A stretch of DNA of 64,000 bases from positions 1,488,001 to 1,552,000 of the forward strand of contig CP003940.1 of NCBI GenBank assembly GCA_000317655.1, written 5' to 3'. Source of the DNA: Cyanobacterium stanieri PCC 7202 (GTDB lineage: Bacteria > Cyanobacteriota > Cyanobacteriia > Cyanobacteriales > Cyanobacteriaceae). Below the pieces are notes generated by a model. The model ran no database searches and was not told the origin of the DNA. It was given only the letters and a program-made list of their open reading frames with translations. Positions 8,711-16,030 of this stretch are shown here, piece after piece; position 1 is the stretch's first letter, and each line of letters starts with the position of its first letter. A program made the translations under genes and the position numbers.

Positions 8711-10084
8711 TTACCAAGGACTACCAATAATTGTAAAAGGGGCCCAATAAAAGGGATGGGATAAATCATCATCACCAAATTCGGTGAGCATAGATGGTAA
8801 AGATAAATTTCCCCTCGTGCTTCTAAGTTGCCCATCATTGACATATACTTGATGGTGAATCATCGATATTTGAGTATCCCGTAGGGCATCAGATTTTAAT
8901 AGTATATCGGTTTGATCTTGGTAAAATTTAAGATGTTGATAAAATTCTGTCATTAGTGCTAAAGTACCTGCATCGCTTACCTGCCAATAACTTCCCAGTG
9001 CCGATCGCACCCCCGACTGTACCGCCAAACCTCCGAAACCTAATTCTGCCTGGGGATCTCCCATAGCGGTTTCACAGGCACTAAGGGTTAAAAGAGATAC
9101 GGGGGGATTATCCCAATTTAATTCTCTTATATCTTCTAAGGTGAGGGGACGATCTGCGAGTTGGATAAAAGAGTCTTGGGGTTGTCCCGGCTCGAACTTG
9201 GCATGGGTTGCCAGATGGATTATTTCATAGGGATTTTGTTCCCTTTGGGCTTGTAAATTGTCAAGGGTAAATAGGTTTTCGGTCATTTTTACCCCATTCC
9301 AAGGGGAGGGAACAATATTATCAATTTCGAGGGCAACACCGGGTAGAGGGCTAAGAAATTCAAAGGTGGAAGTACCCATGGCCAAAATTTTGATTTCTTC
9401 TTGATTACGTGGGCTAACATCAAGGTTGGTGAGAGTAAAAGATGGCACCATGGCAATGCTATATTTTTCCACGAGAAAATCAGTGCCATCATACAGGGCG
9501 GCAAAGGGAATACTCCTTAATCTAGGCCCAACACAGATAATTATTGTGTCAATATTTTCCCCCTGTAGTTGACTTTGGAAAGGTTTGATCATCCAATCAT
9601 AAAGTTGTTGGGCAGGGGTAAGGTAGGCGGTGGAATTACGAATGCCGAGAATGGGGAATGGATTGGTAATATGTTCGATATATTCGTTGACTACTTGATC
9701 GATGGTCACGGCATCTGCTTCTCGAAAAACCGCCCCTTGAGGTTTATTTTCGGCGGTGATCATGGCGACTTCTAAAGCATCGGGATATGACCACACCCAC
9801 AGGGCTGCAGCGTTTTTTCCTGTGCTTTGTTTAAGATCTTGTAATTGCTTAACTACTTGCTCAAGATTAAGGCTTTCTTGGGTAAATTCGGTATTAAAAA
9901 ACTGTTGATAATCTTGTTTACAATCCTCATCCATTTTCACCATTTCTTGTCGCCATCGAAGAGAATCGTTAGATGGATTGAGAGCGATGACTTGATGATT
10001 ACTAAATTTATAATTTAAAAAAAGAGTAATTAAACAAGTAACGATAAATATGACAATATAGGTTACATTTCTTCTTCTAAACAT
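8711..10084 (-). CDS. CHAT-domain protein (caspase-like protease fold)
   Basis: A 457-aa protein. A membrane segment or signal anchor at residues 8-24 precedes an extracytoplasmic part whose C-terminal two thirds is a CHAT domain, a caspase/separase-like peptidase fold. The expected dyad is present: His294 in IIHLATHAKF and Cys337 in LLTLSACETA, followed by GFGGLAVQSGVRSALGSYWQVSD. No TPR repeats precede the domain, unlike many cyanobacterial CHAT proteins. Its first 22 bases overlap the end of the upstream COP23 gene on the same strand, so the two are very likely cotranscribed and translationally coupled. The substrate is unknown. Confidence 0.88.
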   Translation of the reverse strand: MFRRRNVTYIVIFIVTCLITLFLNYKFSNHQVIALNPSNDSLRWRQEMVKMDEDCKQDYQQFFNTEFTQESLNLEQVVKQLQDLKQSTGKNAAALWVWSYPDALEVAMITAENKPQGAVFREADAVTIDQVVNEYIEHITNPFPILGIRNSTAYLTPAQQLYDWMIKPFQSQLQGENIDTIIICVGPRLRSIPFAALYDGTDFLVEKYSIAMVPSFTLTNLDVSPRNQEEIKILAMGTSTFEFLSPLPGVALEIDNIVPSPWNGVKMTENLFTLDNLQAQREQNPYEIIHLATHAKFEPGQPQDSFIQLADRPLTLEDIRELNWDNPPVSLLTLSACETAMGDPQAELGFGGLAVQSGVRSALGSYWQVSDAGTLALMTEFYQHLKFYQDQTDILLKSDALRDTQISMIHHQVYVNDGQLRSTRGNLSLPSMLTEFGDDDLSHPFYWAPFTIIGSPW

Positions 10085-10656
10085 GGTTCTGTTTCCATTT
10101 CTATAACGGGGGCTTGTTCTAATATTTGTTCAATGGCGATCGCCTCTGGATAACGATTAATACTTCTGGTAATACCTCTACGACTACCGACAAGGGAACT
10201 GTGGCTAAAAAGTTCTTGTAATACTTGGCGCGGATTATCATTTTGCTCTAAAGTTAACAAAACGCTATCATAGGTGCGATCGCCCTTAGAAATGGTTTCA
10301 TCCTTACAAACATAGGGTTGTGAGGGTAAATTAACCCGATCCGCTACACAAAGCACATTTTGATTATTCACACGACCATAAGTAATATAAGTCAAACTAC
10401 CCTCATCGGAGTGAACCTGAAAGCGATTGGTTACAGCTTCACAACGTCTTTGGGGAGTCCAATCACTACTCGAAAAATAATCACTTTTCCACTGAATTAA
10501 TTGAATCACTCCCCGAGGAGTTCTCACCCTAGTGACAGGGGTATCTCCATCCATCACACATTCATATTGGTTCCTACTATTTTGAGCAAAAGTACCAGAA
10601 GAAAACCAAAAACAATTTAATAATAAAAAACCGAGAAAAATATTTAATTTACTCAT
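10063..10656 (-). CDS. COP23-domain exported protein
   Basis: A 197-aa protein from ATG 10656, chosen because MSKLNIFLGFLLLNCFWFSS then GTFAQ makes a proper signal peptide; the frame stays open to 10770, where the added residues are Phe/Ile-rich AT sequence. The mature part has the cysteine pattern and motifs of the circadian oscillating protein COP23 domain: YECVMDGDTPVTRVRT, RRCEAVTNRFQ, CVADRVN, YVCKDE. The domain is cyanobacterial and of unknown biochemical role. The C-terminus is acidic (EMETEPCLEEEM). It overlaps the CHAT gene by 22 bp, a pairing that suggests a joint extracytoplasmic function. Confidence 0.82.
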   Translation of the reverse strand: MSKLNIFLGFLLLNCFWFSSGTFAQNSRNQYECVMDGDTPVTRVRTPRGVIQLIQWKSDYFSSSDWTPQRRCEAVTNRFQVHSDEGSLTYITYGRVNNQNVLCVADRVNLPSQPYVCKDETISKGDRTYDSVLLTLEQNDNPRQVLQELFSHSSLVGSRRGITRSINRYPEAIAIEQILEQAPVIEMETEPCLEEEM

Positions 10657-10931
10657 TTTACTAAATGATAAGCACTTAATCATCAAAAAACAGACAAATA
10701 TCAAAAACTTAAATATAAGAAAAAAATAATTTTTAGATATAAATAAAAAACAATAAAAAGTAACGTTCAATGATATTTTTAATCAAAAATATATTTCATA
10801 TTTCCCCCATAAAAATGCTAACACAATTAACCCTTAACAATTTCTTGTTTTAACATTTATCAATAAAATCTTTATTTTTTATGGCAAAACTGATTAAAAT
10901 GTGGTCATCATGACGATGAAGGAAAATTGAT

Positions 10932-12458
10932 ATGTTAGCAAGGGTATGGAGTGCCACAGTAGTGGGCATAGATGCCATCAAAATAGGAGTCGAGGTAGAT
11001 GTTTCTGGTGGACTGCCCAAAATTACCGTGGTTGGCTTACCTGATACAGCAGTGCAAGAATCAAGGGAAAGGGTAAAAGCCGCCATCAAAAACTCAGGGT
11101 TTGCCTTTCCTGTGCGCAAAGTAACCATTAACCTAACCCCCGCAGACTTGAGAAAAGAAGGTCCTAGTTTTGATTTGCCCATCAGTATCGCTATTTTAGC
11201 GGCTTCAGAACAAATTGACCCCTATTTACTGGGAGATTATCTTTTTTTGGGGGAGATGTCGTTAGATGGCAGTTTACGCCCCATTGCTGGAGTTTTACCC
11301 ATGGCAGCAGTGGCGATGAAGTTGGGTTTTAAGGGGATGGTTGTACCCAAGGGAAATGCCCAAGAGGCAGCAGTAGTGAAAGGTTTGGATGTTTATGGCT
11401 TAAATAATCTCAATGAAGTTACCCAGTTTCTGCAAGAGCCTGAAAAATTTAGCCCCACTCAGGTAGATAGGGCAGAAAATTTTGAGCCTTTATTTTCTCT
11501 TTTGGATAATTTAAAGGATGTGAAAGGACAAAACCATCCCCGTCGTGCTTTGGAAATAGCAGCGGCAGGGGGGCATAATTTAATTTTTGTGGGGCCTCCC
11601 GGTTCGGGTAAAACCATGTTAGCCAGACGTTTACCAAGTATTTTACCGCCCCTGAGTTTTCAGGAAGCCCTAGAAGTGTCTCAGGTGTATTCCGTGGCAG
11701 GATTATTAAAAGATAGAGGCTCTTTGGTGCGATCGCGCCCTTTTCGTAGTCCTCATCATTCTGCCAGTGGTGCATCCTTAGTGGGAGGGGGTAGCTATCC
11801 CAAACCGGGGGAAATTTCCCTTTCCCATCATGGGGTGTTATTTTTAGATGAATTGACAGAATTTAAAAGAACTGTACTAGAGTTTTTACGCCAACCCCTC
11901 GAAGATGGGGTAGTGACCATTTCTCGCGCCCGTCAGTCGGTGGAATTTCCTGCCCAGTTTACCCTCGTAGCCAGTACCAATCCTTGCCCCTGTGGCTATT
12001 ATGGTGACTCTATTCAACCCTGCACCTGTTCACCCCGACAAAGGGAACAATATTGGGCAAAATTATCAGGCCCTTTATTGGATAGAATTGACTTGCAAGT
12101 AGTTGTCAGTCGTTTGAAACCCGAAGAAATGACCAGTCAACCCCAAGGAGAAAATTCCGAATCTGTACGAGAAAGAGTTAATAAAGCCCGTGCGATCGCC
12201 CAAAAACGATTTAAGGATGATAAAATTAGTTGCAATGCTCAAATGCGATCGAAACATTTACGGGAATACTGTCCCCTAGATCAAGCCAGTCGAACTCTTT
12301 TAGAAAACGCCATTCGTAAATTAGGACTTTCTGCTAGAGCGATGGACCGTATTTTGAAAGTATCCCGCACCATTGCCGACTTAGCAGGAGATGAACATCT
12401 ACAAAGTTATCACCTTGCCGAAGCGATTCAATATCGCACCATCGACAGAATGCATTGA
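10932..12458 (+). CDS. comM: YifB/ComM-family Mg-chelatase-like AAA+ ATPase
   Basis: A 508-aa AAA+ protein. An N-terminal ChlI-like/Lon-S5 type domain (about 20-150) precedes the Mg-chelatase ATPase core, with Walker A VGPPGSGKTMLARRLPS near residue 215 and Walker B GVLFLDELTEF near 297. A four-cysteine site CPCGYYGDSIQPCTCS lies near residues 352-367, and a C-terminal helical domain LSARAMDRILKVSRTIADL follows. In Gram-negative bacteria ComM is a branch-migration helicase that helps integrate transforming DNA. A comEC gene also lies in this window, though unlinked. Length and domain order are full and normal. Confidence 0.92.
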   Translation: MLARVWSATVVGIDAIKIGVEVDVSGGLPKITVVGLPDTAVQESRERVKAAIKNSGFAFPVRKVTINLTPADLRKEGPSFDLPISIAILAASEQIDPYLLGDYLFLGEMSLDGSLRPIAGVLPMAAVAMKLGFKGMVVPKGNAQEAAVVKGLDVYGLNNLNEVTQFLQEPEKFSPTQVDRAENFEPLFSLLDNLKDVKGQNHPRRALEIAAAGGHNLIFVGPPGSGKTMLARRLPSILPPLSFQEALEVSQVYSVAGLLKDRGSLVRSRPFRSPHHSASGASLVGGGSYPKPGEISLSHHGVLFLDELTEFKRTVLEFLRQPLEDGVVTISRARQSVEFPAQFTLVASTNPCPCGYYGDSIQPCTCSPRQREQYWAKLSGPLLDRIDLQVVVSRLKPEEMTSQPQGENSESVRERVNKARAIAQKRFKDDKISCNAQMRSKHLREYCPLDQASRTLLENAIRKLGLSARAMDRILKVSRTIADLAGDEHLQSYHLAEAIQYRTIDRMH

Positions 12459-12474
12459 CCTTGCTATCAATGCT

Positions 12475-12570
12475 TTAACTTACCAAGCGCGTCACCATTA
12501 CATTTTCTTGGGCGATATTTGTTCCGACGAAAGAAGCTAGGGAAGTCACTCCCTTGAATACCTTACGCAT
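12475..12570 (-). CDS. Possible 31-aa small ORF
   Basis: The spacer between comM and the GST gene contains one reverse-strand frame, ATG to TAA, encoding 31 residues (MRKVFKGVTSLASFVGTNIA...). A TATAAT-like hexamer occurs in its upstream sequence. No strong ribosome site and no recognised family are visible. It could be a small protein, a decayed gene remnant or chance. The rest of the spacer shows nothing else. Confidence 0.25.
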   Translation of the reverse strand: MRKVFKGVTSLASFVGTNIAQENVMVTRLVS

Positions 12571-12626
12571 ATTACTGCTAAAAACTATTATAACATTTAA
12601 AAAGAAAATCTTTAAATTAAAAAATA

Positions 12627-13847
12627 ATGGCGATCGCACCTTTATCTTGGCAAGAACTAGAAAAATTAACCGACTATAAAATCGATAGAATCAACGGGCA
12701 AACAAACTCCCAAGCTACCCTTAGACTATTTAACCACTCCGAAGATGAAGTGAGAGTAACCCTATATAGAGATAATCATGCTTGGTGTCCCTATTGTCAA
12801 AAAGTATGGTTATGGTTAGAAGAAAAACAAATCCCCTACCGCATCAAAAAAGTAACCATGTTTTGCTACGGTCAAAAAGAATCATGGTATAAACAAAAAG
12901 TACCTTCAGGGATGCTTCCAGCTCTCGAATTAGACGGTCAAATGATCACCGAAAGCGATGATATACTAATCGCCCTCGAACAAGCCTTTGGGGTACTAAA
13001 TTTCGGCATGGAAGACAAAAAAGTTCTTCCTCTGCGCAAACTCGAAAGACTACTATTTAGGGCATGGTGTACATGGTTATGTTATCCTACCGTTTTGCCC
13101 CAACAAGAAGCTAACAACCGAAAACAATTCATTCAAGTTGTTAAAAAAGTTGAAAGTGCCTTAAATCAAACTCCTAGCCCCTACTTTCTCGAAGACTTCA
13201 GCACCGCCGATGTAGTATTTACTCCCTATGTAGAAAGAATGAATGCCAGTCTTTACTACTACAAAGGCTACTCATTACGGGAAGAAAACCCCCGCCTTTC
13301 TGCGTGGTTTGATGCCATGGAAACCCGCCCCACCTACCGAGGTACCCAAAGCGATTTTCATACCCACGCCCACGACTTACCCCCCCAAATGGGAGGATGT
13401 TACAGCAACGGTGAACCCCAAACCCTAGAAAATCAGAAAAAAGTAGATCGAGGAGATTGGTTTTTATTACCTGATGTTGCTTATCCTGAACCAGAAAACT
13501 CCCGCCAAGAAGCCCTTTATCGAGTTTTGAAACATCGTCAAAACATTATTGAAATCAATCCTGCGGATAATCAATTGTTTGACCAAGCCTTACGGTGTGC
13601 CTTAACTCAGATGATGACAGGGGAAGATTGCCAACCTCCTAAAAAATCTGCCCTCGGCTTAAGATATTTAAGGGATAGGATAAATGTGCCTAGGGATATG
13701 TCAATCTATGCAGGGAAAAGACTACGACAAGCCCTCGAATATACCGCTAGTTTAGATAGTGATATACAACCAGAGCCTTTACCCATCCGCCATCGCCGAG
13801 ATCAAAACCCTCTCAATTTTCGTGGGGGATTAGTTACCGAGAAGTAA
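12627..13847 (+). CDS. Glutathione S-transferase-fold protein with CPYC motif
   Basis: A 406-aa protein. An N-terminal thioredoxin-like domain (about 50-115) carries the redox motif [14 protein letters not shown] and the GST cis-Pro segment [14 protein letters not shown] followed by ITESDDIL. A helical GST C-terminal domain follows (about 130-235), then a roughly 150-residue extension ending [13 protein letters not shown] that is not part of classical GSTs. The CPYC dithiol suggests glutaredoxin-like or omega-class chemistry rather than simple conjugation. Its partner substrate is unknown. It is not obviously in an operon. Confidence 0.8.
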   Translation: MAIAPLSWQELEKLTDYKIDRINGQTNSQATLRLFNHSEDEVRVTLYRDNHAWCPYCQKVWLWLEEKQIPYRIKKVTMFCYGQKESWYKQKVPSGMLPALELDGQMITESDDILIALEQAFGVLNFGMEDKKVLPLRKLERLLFRAWCTWLCYPTVLPQQEANNRKQFIQVVKKVESALNQTPSPYFLEDFSTADVVFTPYVERMNASLYYYKGYSLREENPRLSAWFDAMETRPTYRGTQSDFHTHAHDLPPQMGGCYSNGEPQTLENQKKVDRGDWFLLPDVAYPEPENSRQEALYRVLKHRQNIIEINPADNQLFDQALRCALTQMMTGEDCQPPKKSALGLRYLRDRINVPRDMSIYAGKRLRQALEYTASLDSDIQPEPLPIRHRRDQNPLNFRGGLVTEK

Positions 13848-13917
13848 CTACATTTTGCACCCACATTGCATAATTATGACAAAATCAGAGAATAAATTTA
13901 AATAAAATATAATTATT

Positions 13918-14220
13918 ATGGAAGCAATTAAAGTTCAAGGTGTTGTTAATGAACAAGGACAACTAATAGTTGAGGAAAATATTAATCTTAGTGCTGGAAA
14001 TGTAGAAATTATTATTTTGAAAAAGGATAAGTTAGAGCATATAGAAACGGATAATAAACCTTTAACCAATGAAAGTGAAAAAAATGCTAATAAACCTATT
14101 TGGGAAATAGCAGAGGAGTTAATAGAAGATGTGAGCGATGAAGATAAAGCTCGACTCCCCAACGATGGGGCCGTTGAACATGATCACTATATATATGGAA
14201 CATCTAAAATTAATAAATAG
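13918..14220 (+). CDS. Antitoxin of a PIN-type toxin-antitoxin pair
   Basis: A 100-aa protein. It starts MEAIKVQGVVNEQGQLIVEENINLSAGNVEIIIL, a small beta-rich DNA-binding-like head, and ends DGAVEHDHYIYGTSK, a tail I recognise from cyanobacterial antitoxins placed directly before PIN-domain toxins. The next gene, four bases downstream, is the 5' part of such a toxin (ATG 14225). The antitoxin frame is intact although its partner is split by an insertion element. The central region (residues 45-75) is acidic and probably holds the toxin-binding segment. The exact antitoxin class was not resolved. Confidence 0.72.
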   Translation: MEAIKVQGVVNEQGQLIVEENINLSAGNVEIIILKKDKLEHIETDNKPLTNESEKNANKPIWEIAEELIEDVSDEDKARLPNDGAVEHDHYIYGTSKINK

Positions 14221-14224
14221 ATTG

Positions 14225-14464
14225 ATGAAACAAATTTTTGCCGATACTTTTTATTGGGTTGCGTTAATTAATCCTCATGATGATTGGCATCAAAAAATCT
14301 TACAAACCAGTAATTTATTATCAGATCATACCGTTATAGTTACAACAGAAGAAGTGTTAATAGAAGTTTTAGCCTTTTATTCTAAATCTGGTTATCAGAT
14401 TAAGAAAAAAACCACACAATTTATCATTAATGTCGCCAGAATACCCTATCCCTCTATAGGGTAG
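14225..14464 (+). pseudogene. 5' part of PIN-domain toxin, split by an insertion element
   Basis: ATG 14225 opens MKQIFADTFYWVALINPHDDW, a PIN-nuclease N-terminus with the first metal-binding Asp (Asp7) and an acidic TTEEVLIEV helix. After 70 native codons (to GTC 14432-14434) the frame enters the mobile element and stops at TAG 14462. The remaining half lies at 15824-16030. Joining codon 70 to AAT 15824 restores a continuous 138-aa PIN protein, so the gene was intact until insertion. As it stands the toxin should be inactive. A frame open from 14138 overlaps the antitoxin and is not the real start. Confidence 0.85.
14442..14463 (+). repeat. Left-end hairpin of the tnpB element
   Basis: An eight-base-pair perfect stem, TACCCTAT with ATAGGGTA, closes a six-base loop (ccctct). 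It starts eight bases inside the left junction. In IS200/IS605 elements such imperfectly placed hairpins are what the transposase recognises in single-stranded DNA. Confidence 0.75.
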
Positions 14465-14583
14465 GGATGAATGGCGACCAACAAAAAAACCGAACGACAG
14501 TGAGTCCATACTTTCCGAGATTTCAGACATCAAAGAACAAATATTGTGCTAACATATTCGGTATAAGCAAAAAAACTGAGCAA

Positions 14584-15810
14584 ATGATAGTCCTCGAGTA
14601 CCGGTTAAAAGGCAAGCAATACCAATATCAAGCCATTGATGATGCTATTCGCACGGCTCAATTCATTAGAAATAAAGCCTTGCGGTTGTGGATGGATGGT
14701 GATAAGGTTAACAAATATGACCTAAATAAATATTGTGCCGTCTTAGCTAAAGAGTACCCATTTGCGTCTGAGTTAAATTCCACCGCTAGACAAGCATCAG
14801 CTGAACGAGCTTGGAGTTCTATTTCTCGTTTTTTTGACAACTGTAAGAAAGGTGTTAAGGGCAAGAAAGGCTATCCCAAATTCAAGAAAAACTCTCGTTC
14901 AGTGGAATATAAAGCTAGTGGTTGGAAATTAGATGAAAAGACAAAAAAGCATATCACCTTTACCGATAAAAAGGGCATTGGCAGACTTAAATTGGTAGGC
15001 AGTAGAGATATATATTTCTACAATGCCTCTGATATTAAACGAGTGCGTTTAGTCAAAAGAGCCGATGGCTACTATTGTCAATTCTCGGTTAAAGTAAATA
15101 TGCAGATTGAGACTCAACCGACAAATAAAGTCGTTGGCTTAGATGTTGGCTTAAAAGAATTTCTCACGGATAGTGAAGGTAATAAAGTAGAAAATCCTCG
15201 CTTCTTGAGAAAAGCTGAGAAAGCCATTAATCGTGCAAATCGCCAAAAGTCAAAAAAATTTGTTAAAGGTAAAAAACCTCAATCAAATAACTATCACAAG
15301 GCTAAGGTTCGGTATGCCCGTAAACATTTAAAAGTAAGTAGGCAACGTAAAGAGTTTGCTAAGAGTGTAGCATACTGCGTAATCAAATCTAACGATTTGG
15401 TCGCCTATGAAGATTTAAACGTGAAAGGCATGGTCAGAAATCGGAAACTAGCTAAATCAATCAGTGATGCTGGATGGACTATTTTTAGGCAATGGTTAGA
15501 GTATTTTGGGTATAAATACGGCAAAATAACAGTAGCCGTACCACCTCATAACACTAGCCAAGATTGTTCTAATTGTGGTCAAAAAGTGCAAAAATCTCTA
15601 TCCACTAGAACTCATGTTTGTCCCCACTGTGGGCATATTGAAGATAGAGATTGGAATGCTGCAAAAAATATCCTGATAAAAGCATTACGTACCGTAGGGC
15701 ATACGGGAACATACGCTTGGGGAGATCTGCCCTCTTGGGCGATTGGTGTAAACCTGTCGTCTAACGGCGAGTCGGTGAACCAAGAATCCCCACCTTCAAC
15801 CGATAGGTAA
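14584..15810 (+). CDS. tnpB: TnpB RNA-guided endonuclease (IS1341-type)
   Basis: A 408-aa TnpB from ATG 14584; the frame is open from 14467, but MIVLEYRLKGKQYQYQAIDDAIR is the family N-terminus. It is an RNA-guided DNA nuclease related to the ancestors of Cas12. All RuvC residues are present: Asp187 in VVGLDVGLKEF, Glu276 in VAYEDLNVKGM and Asp356 in EDRDWNAAKNIL. The zinc finger has Cys328, Cys331, Cys346 and Cys349. The frame is full length and undamaged, so activity is plausible. Its 3' end overlaps the right-end hairpin and probable guide RNA. No TnpA is encoded nearby. Confidence 0.93.
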   Translation: MIVLEYRLKGKQYQYQAIDDAIRTAQFIRNKALRLWMDGDKVNKYDLNKYCAVLAKEYPFASELNSTARQASAERAWSSISRFFDNCKKGVKGKKGYPKFKKNSRSVEYKASGWKLDEKTKKHITFTDKKGIGRLKLVGSRDIYFYNASDIKRVRLVKRADGYYCQFSVKVNMQIETQPTNKVVGLDVGLKEFLTDSEGNKVENPRFLRKAEKAINRANRQKSKKFVKGKKPQSNNYHKAKVRYARKHLKVSRQRKEFAKSVAYCVIKSNDLVAYEDLNVKGMVRNRKLAKSISDAGWTIFRQWLEYFGYKYGKITVAVPPHNTSQDCSNCGQKVQKSLSTRTHVCPHCGHIEDRDWNAAKNILIKALRTVGHTGTYAWGDLPSWAIGVNLSSNGESVNQESPPSTDR

Positions 15811-15843
15811 GGTGGGGAGTGTCAATTTGGAACATAATCAAAT
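15690..15843 (+). ncRNA. Probable omegaRNA (reRNA) overlapping the tnpB 3' end
   Basis: TnpB guide RNAs span the last part of tnpB, the right-end hairpin and a guide of about 16-20 nt read from flanking DNA. Here the hairpin lies at 15788-15817, the element ends at about 15823, and the guide would begin at 15824 (aatttggaacataatcaaat). The 5' boundary is arbitrary; only the hairpin and junction are seen directly. Confidence 0.45.
15788..15817 (+). repeat. Right-end hairpin of the tnpB element
   Basis: A nine-base-pair perfect stem CCCCACCTT/AAGGTGGGG around a 12-base loop. It spans the tnpB stop codon (TAA 15808-15810) and ends six bases before the junction. Sequence of this type is frequent at right ends of cyanobacterial IS200/IS605 elements, as far as I recall. 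Confidence 0.8.
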
Positions 15844-16030
15844 AAAAACAGTTGAGCAAAATCATCAATCTTTTCGCTCAGGATTTGATCTATATCAACA
15901 ACGTTTAGATAAAGGCTATAGCTTAACTGATTGTATTTCTATGAATACGATGAAACAATTAGAAATTATAGAGGTTTTGACTCATGATATACATTTTACC
16001 CAAGAGGGTTTTAATATTTTATTTCCCTAA
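15824..16030 (+). pseudogene. 3' part of PIN-domain toxin, split by an insertion element
   Basis: The 68 codons after the element encode the PIN C-terminal half: SFRSGFDLYQQRLDKGYSLTDC, with the third metal-binding Asp in SLTDC, then EVLTHDIHFTQEGFNILF with the final acidic position. It continues in frame from codon 70 of the 5' part. The frame is undamaged to its TAA, which suggests a recent insertion. A TTG at 15812 inside the element could start a 72-aa fragment, but it lacks the N-terminal active-site Asp. Its end overlaps the convergent ovoA-like gene by 12 bp. Confidence 0.85.

Larger units (their letters stand above)
14435..15823 (+). mobile_element. IS1341-type element (IS200/IS605 family, tnpB only)
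   Basis: About 1389 bp inserted in the PIN toxin gene. Ends are fixed by comparison with the restored toxin frame. A shared GTC at both junctions (14432-14434 and 15821-15823) leaves a three-base ambiguity. Each end has a subterminal hairpin: TACCCTAT/ATAGGGTA at 14442-14463 and CCCCACCTT/AAGGTGGGG at 15788-15817. No tnpA transposase, terminal inverted repeats or longer target duplication are present, as expected for this family. Movement would need TnpA supplied in trans. Confidence 0.88.

Noticed and set aside
10657-10770. N-terminal extension of the COP23 gene
   Set aside because: Phe/Ile/Lys-rich translation of AT-rich DNA; a proper signal peptide starts at 10656.
14138-14224. Upstream extension of the PIN toxin frame
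   Set aside because: It overlaps the antitoxin coding end in another frame; ATG 14225 gives the family N-terminus.
14467-14583. Upstream extension of the tnpB frame
   Set aside because: The added 39 residues come from the element's left-end region, and the conserved TnpB start is at 14584.
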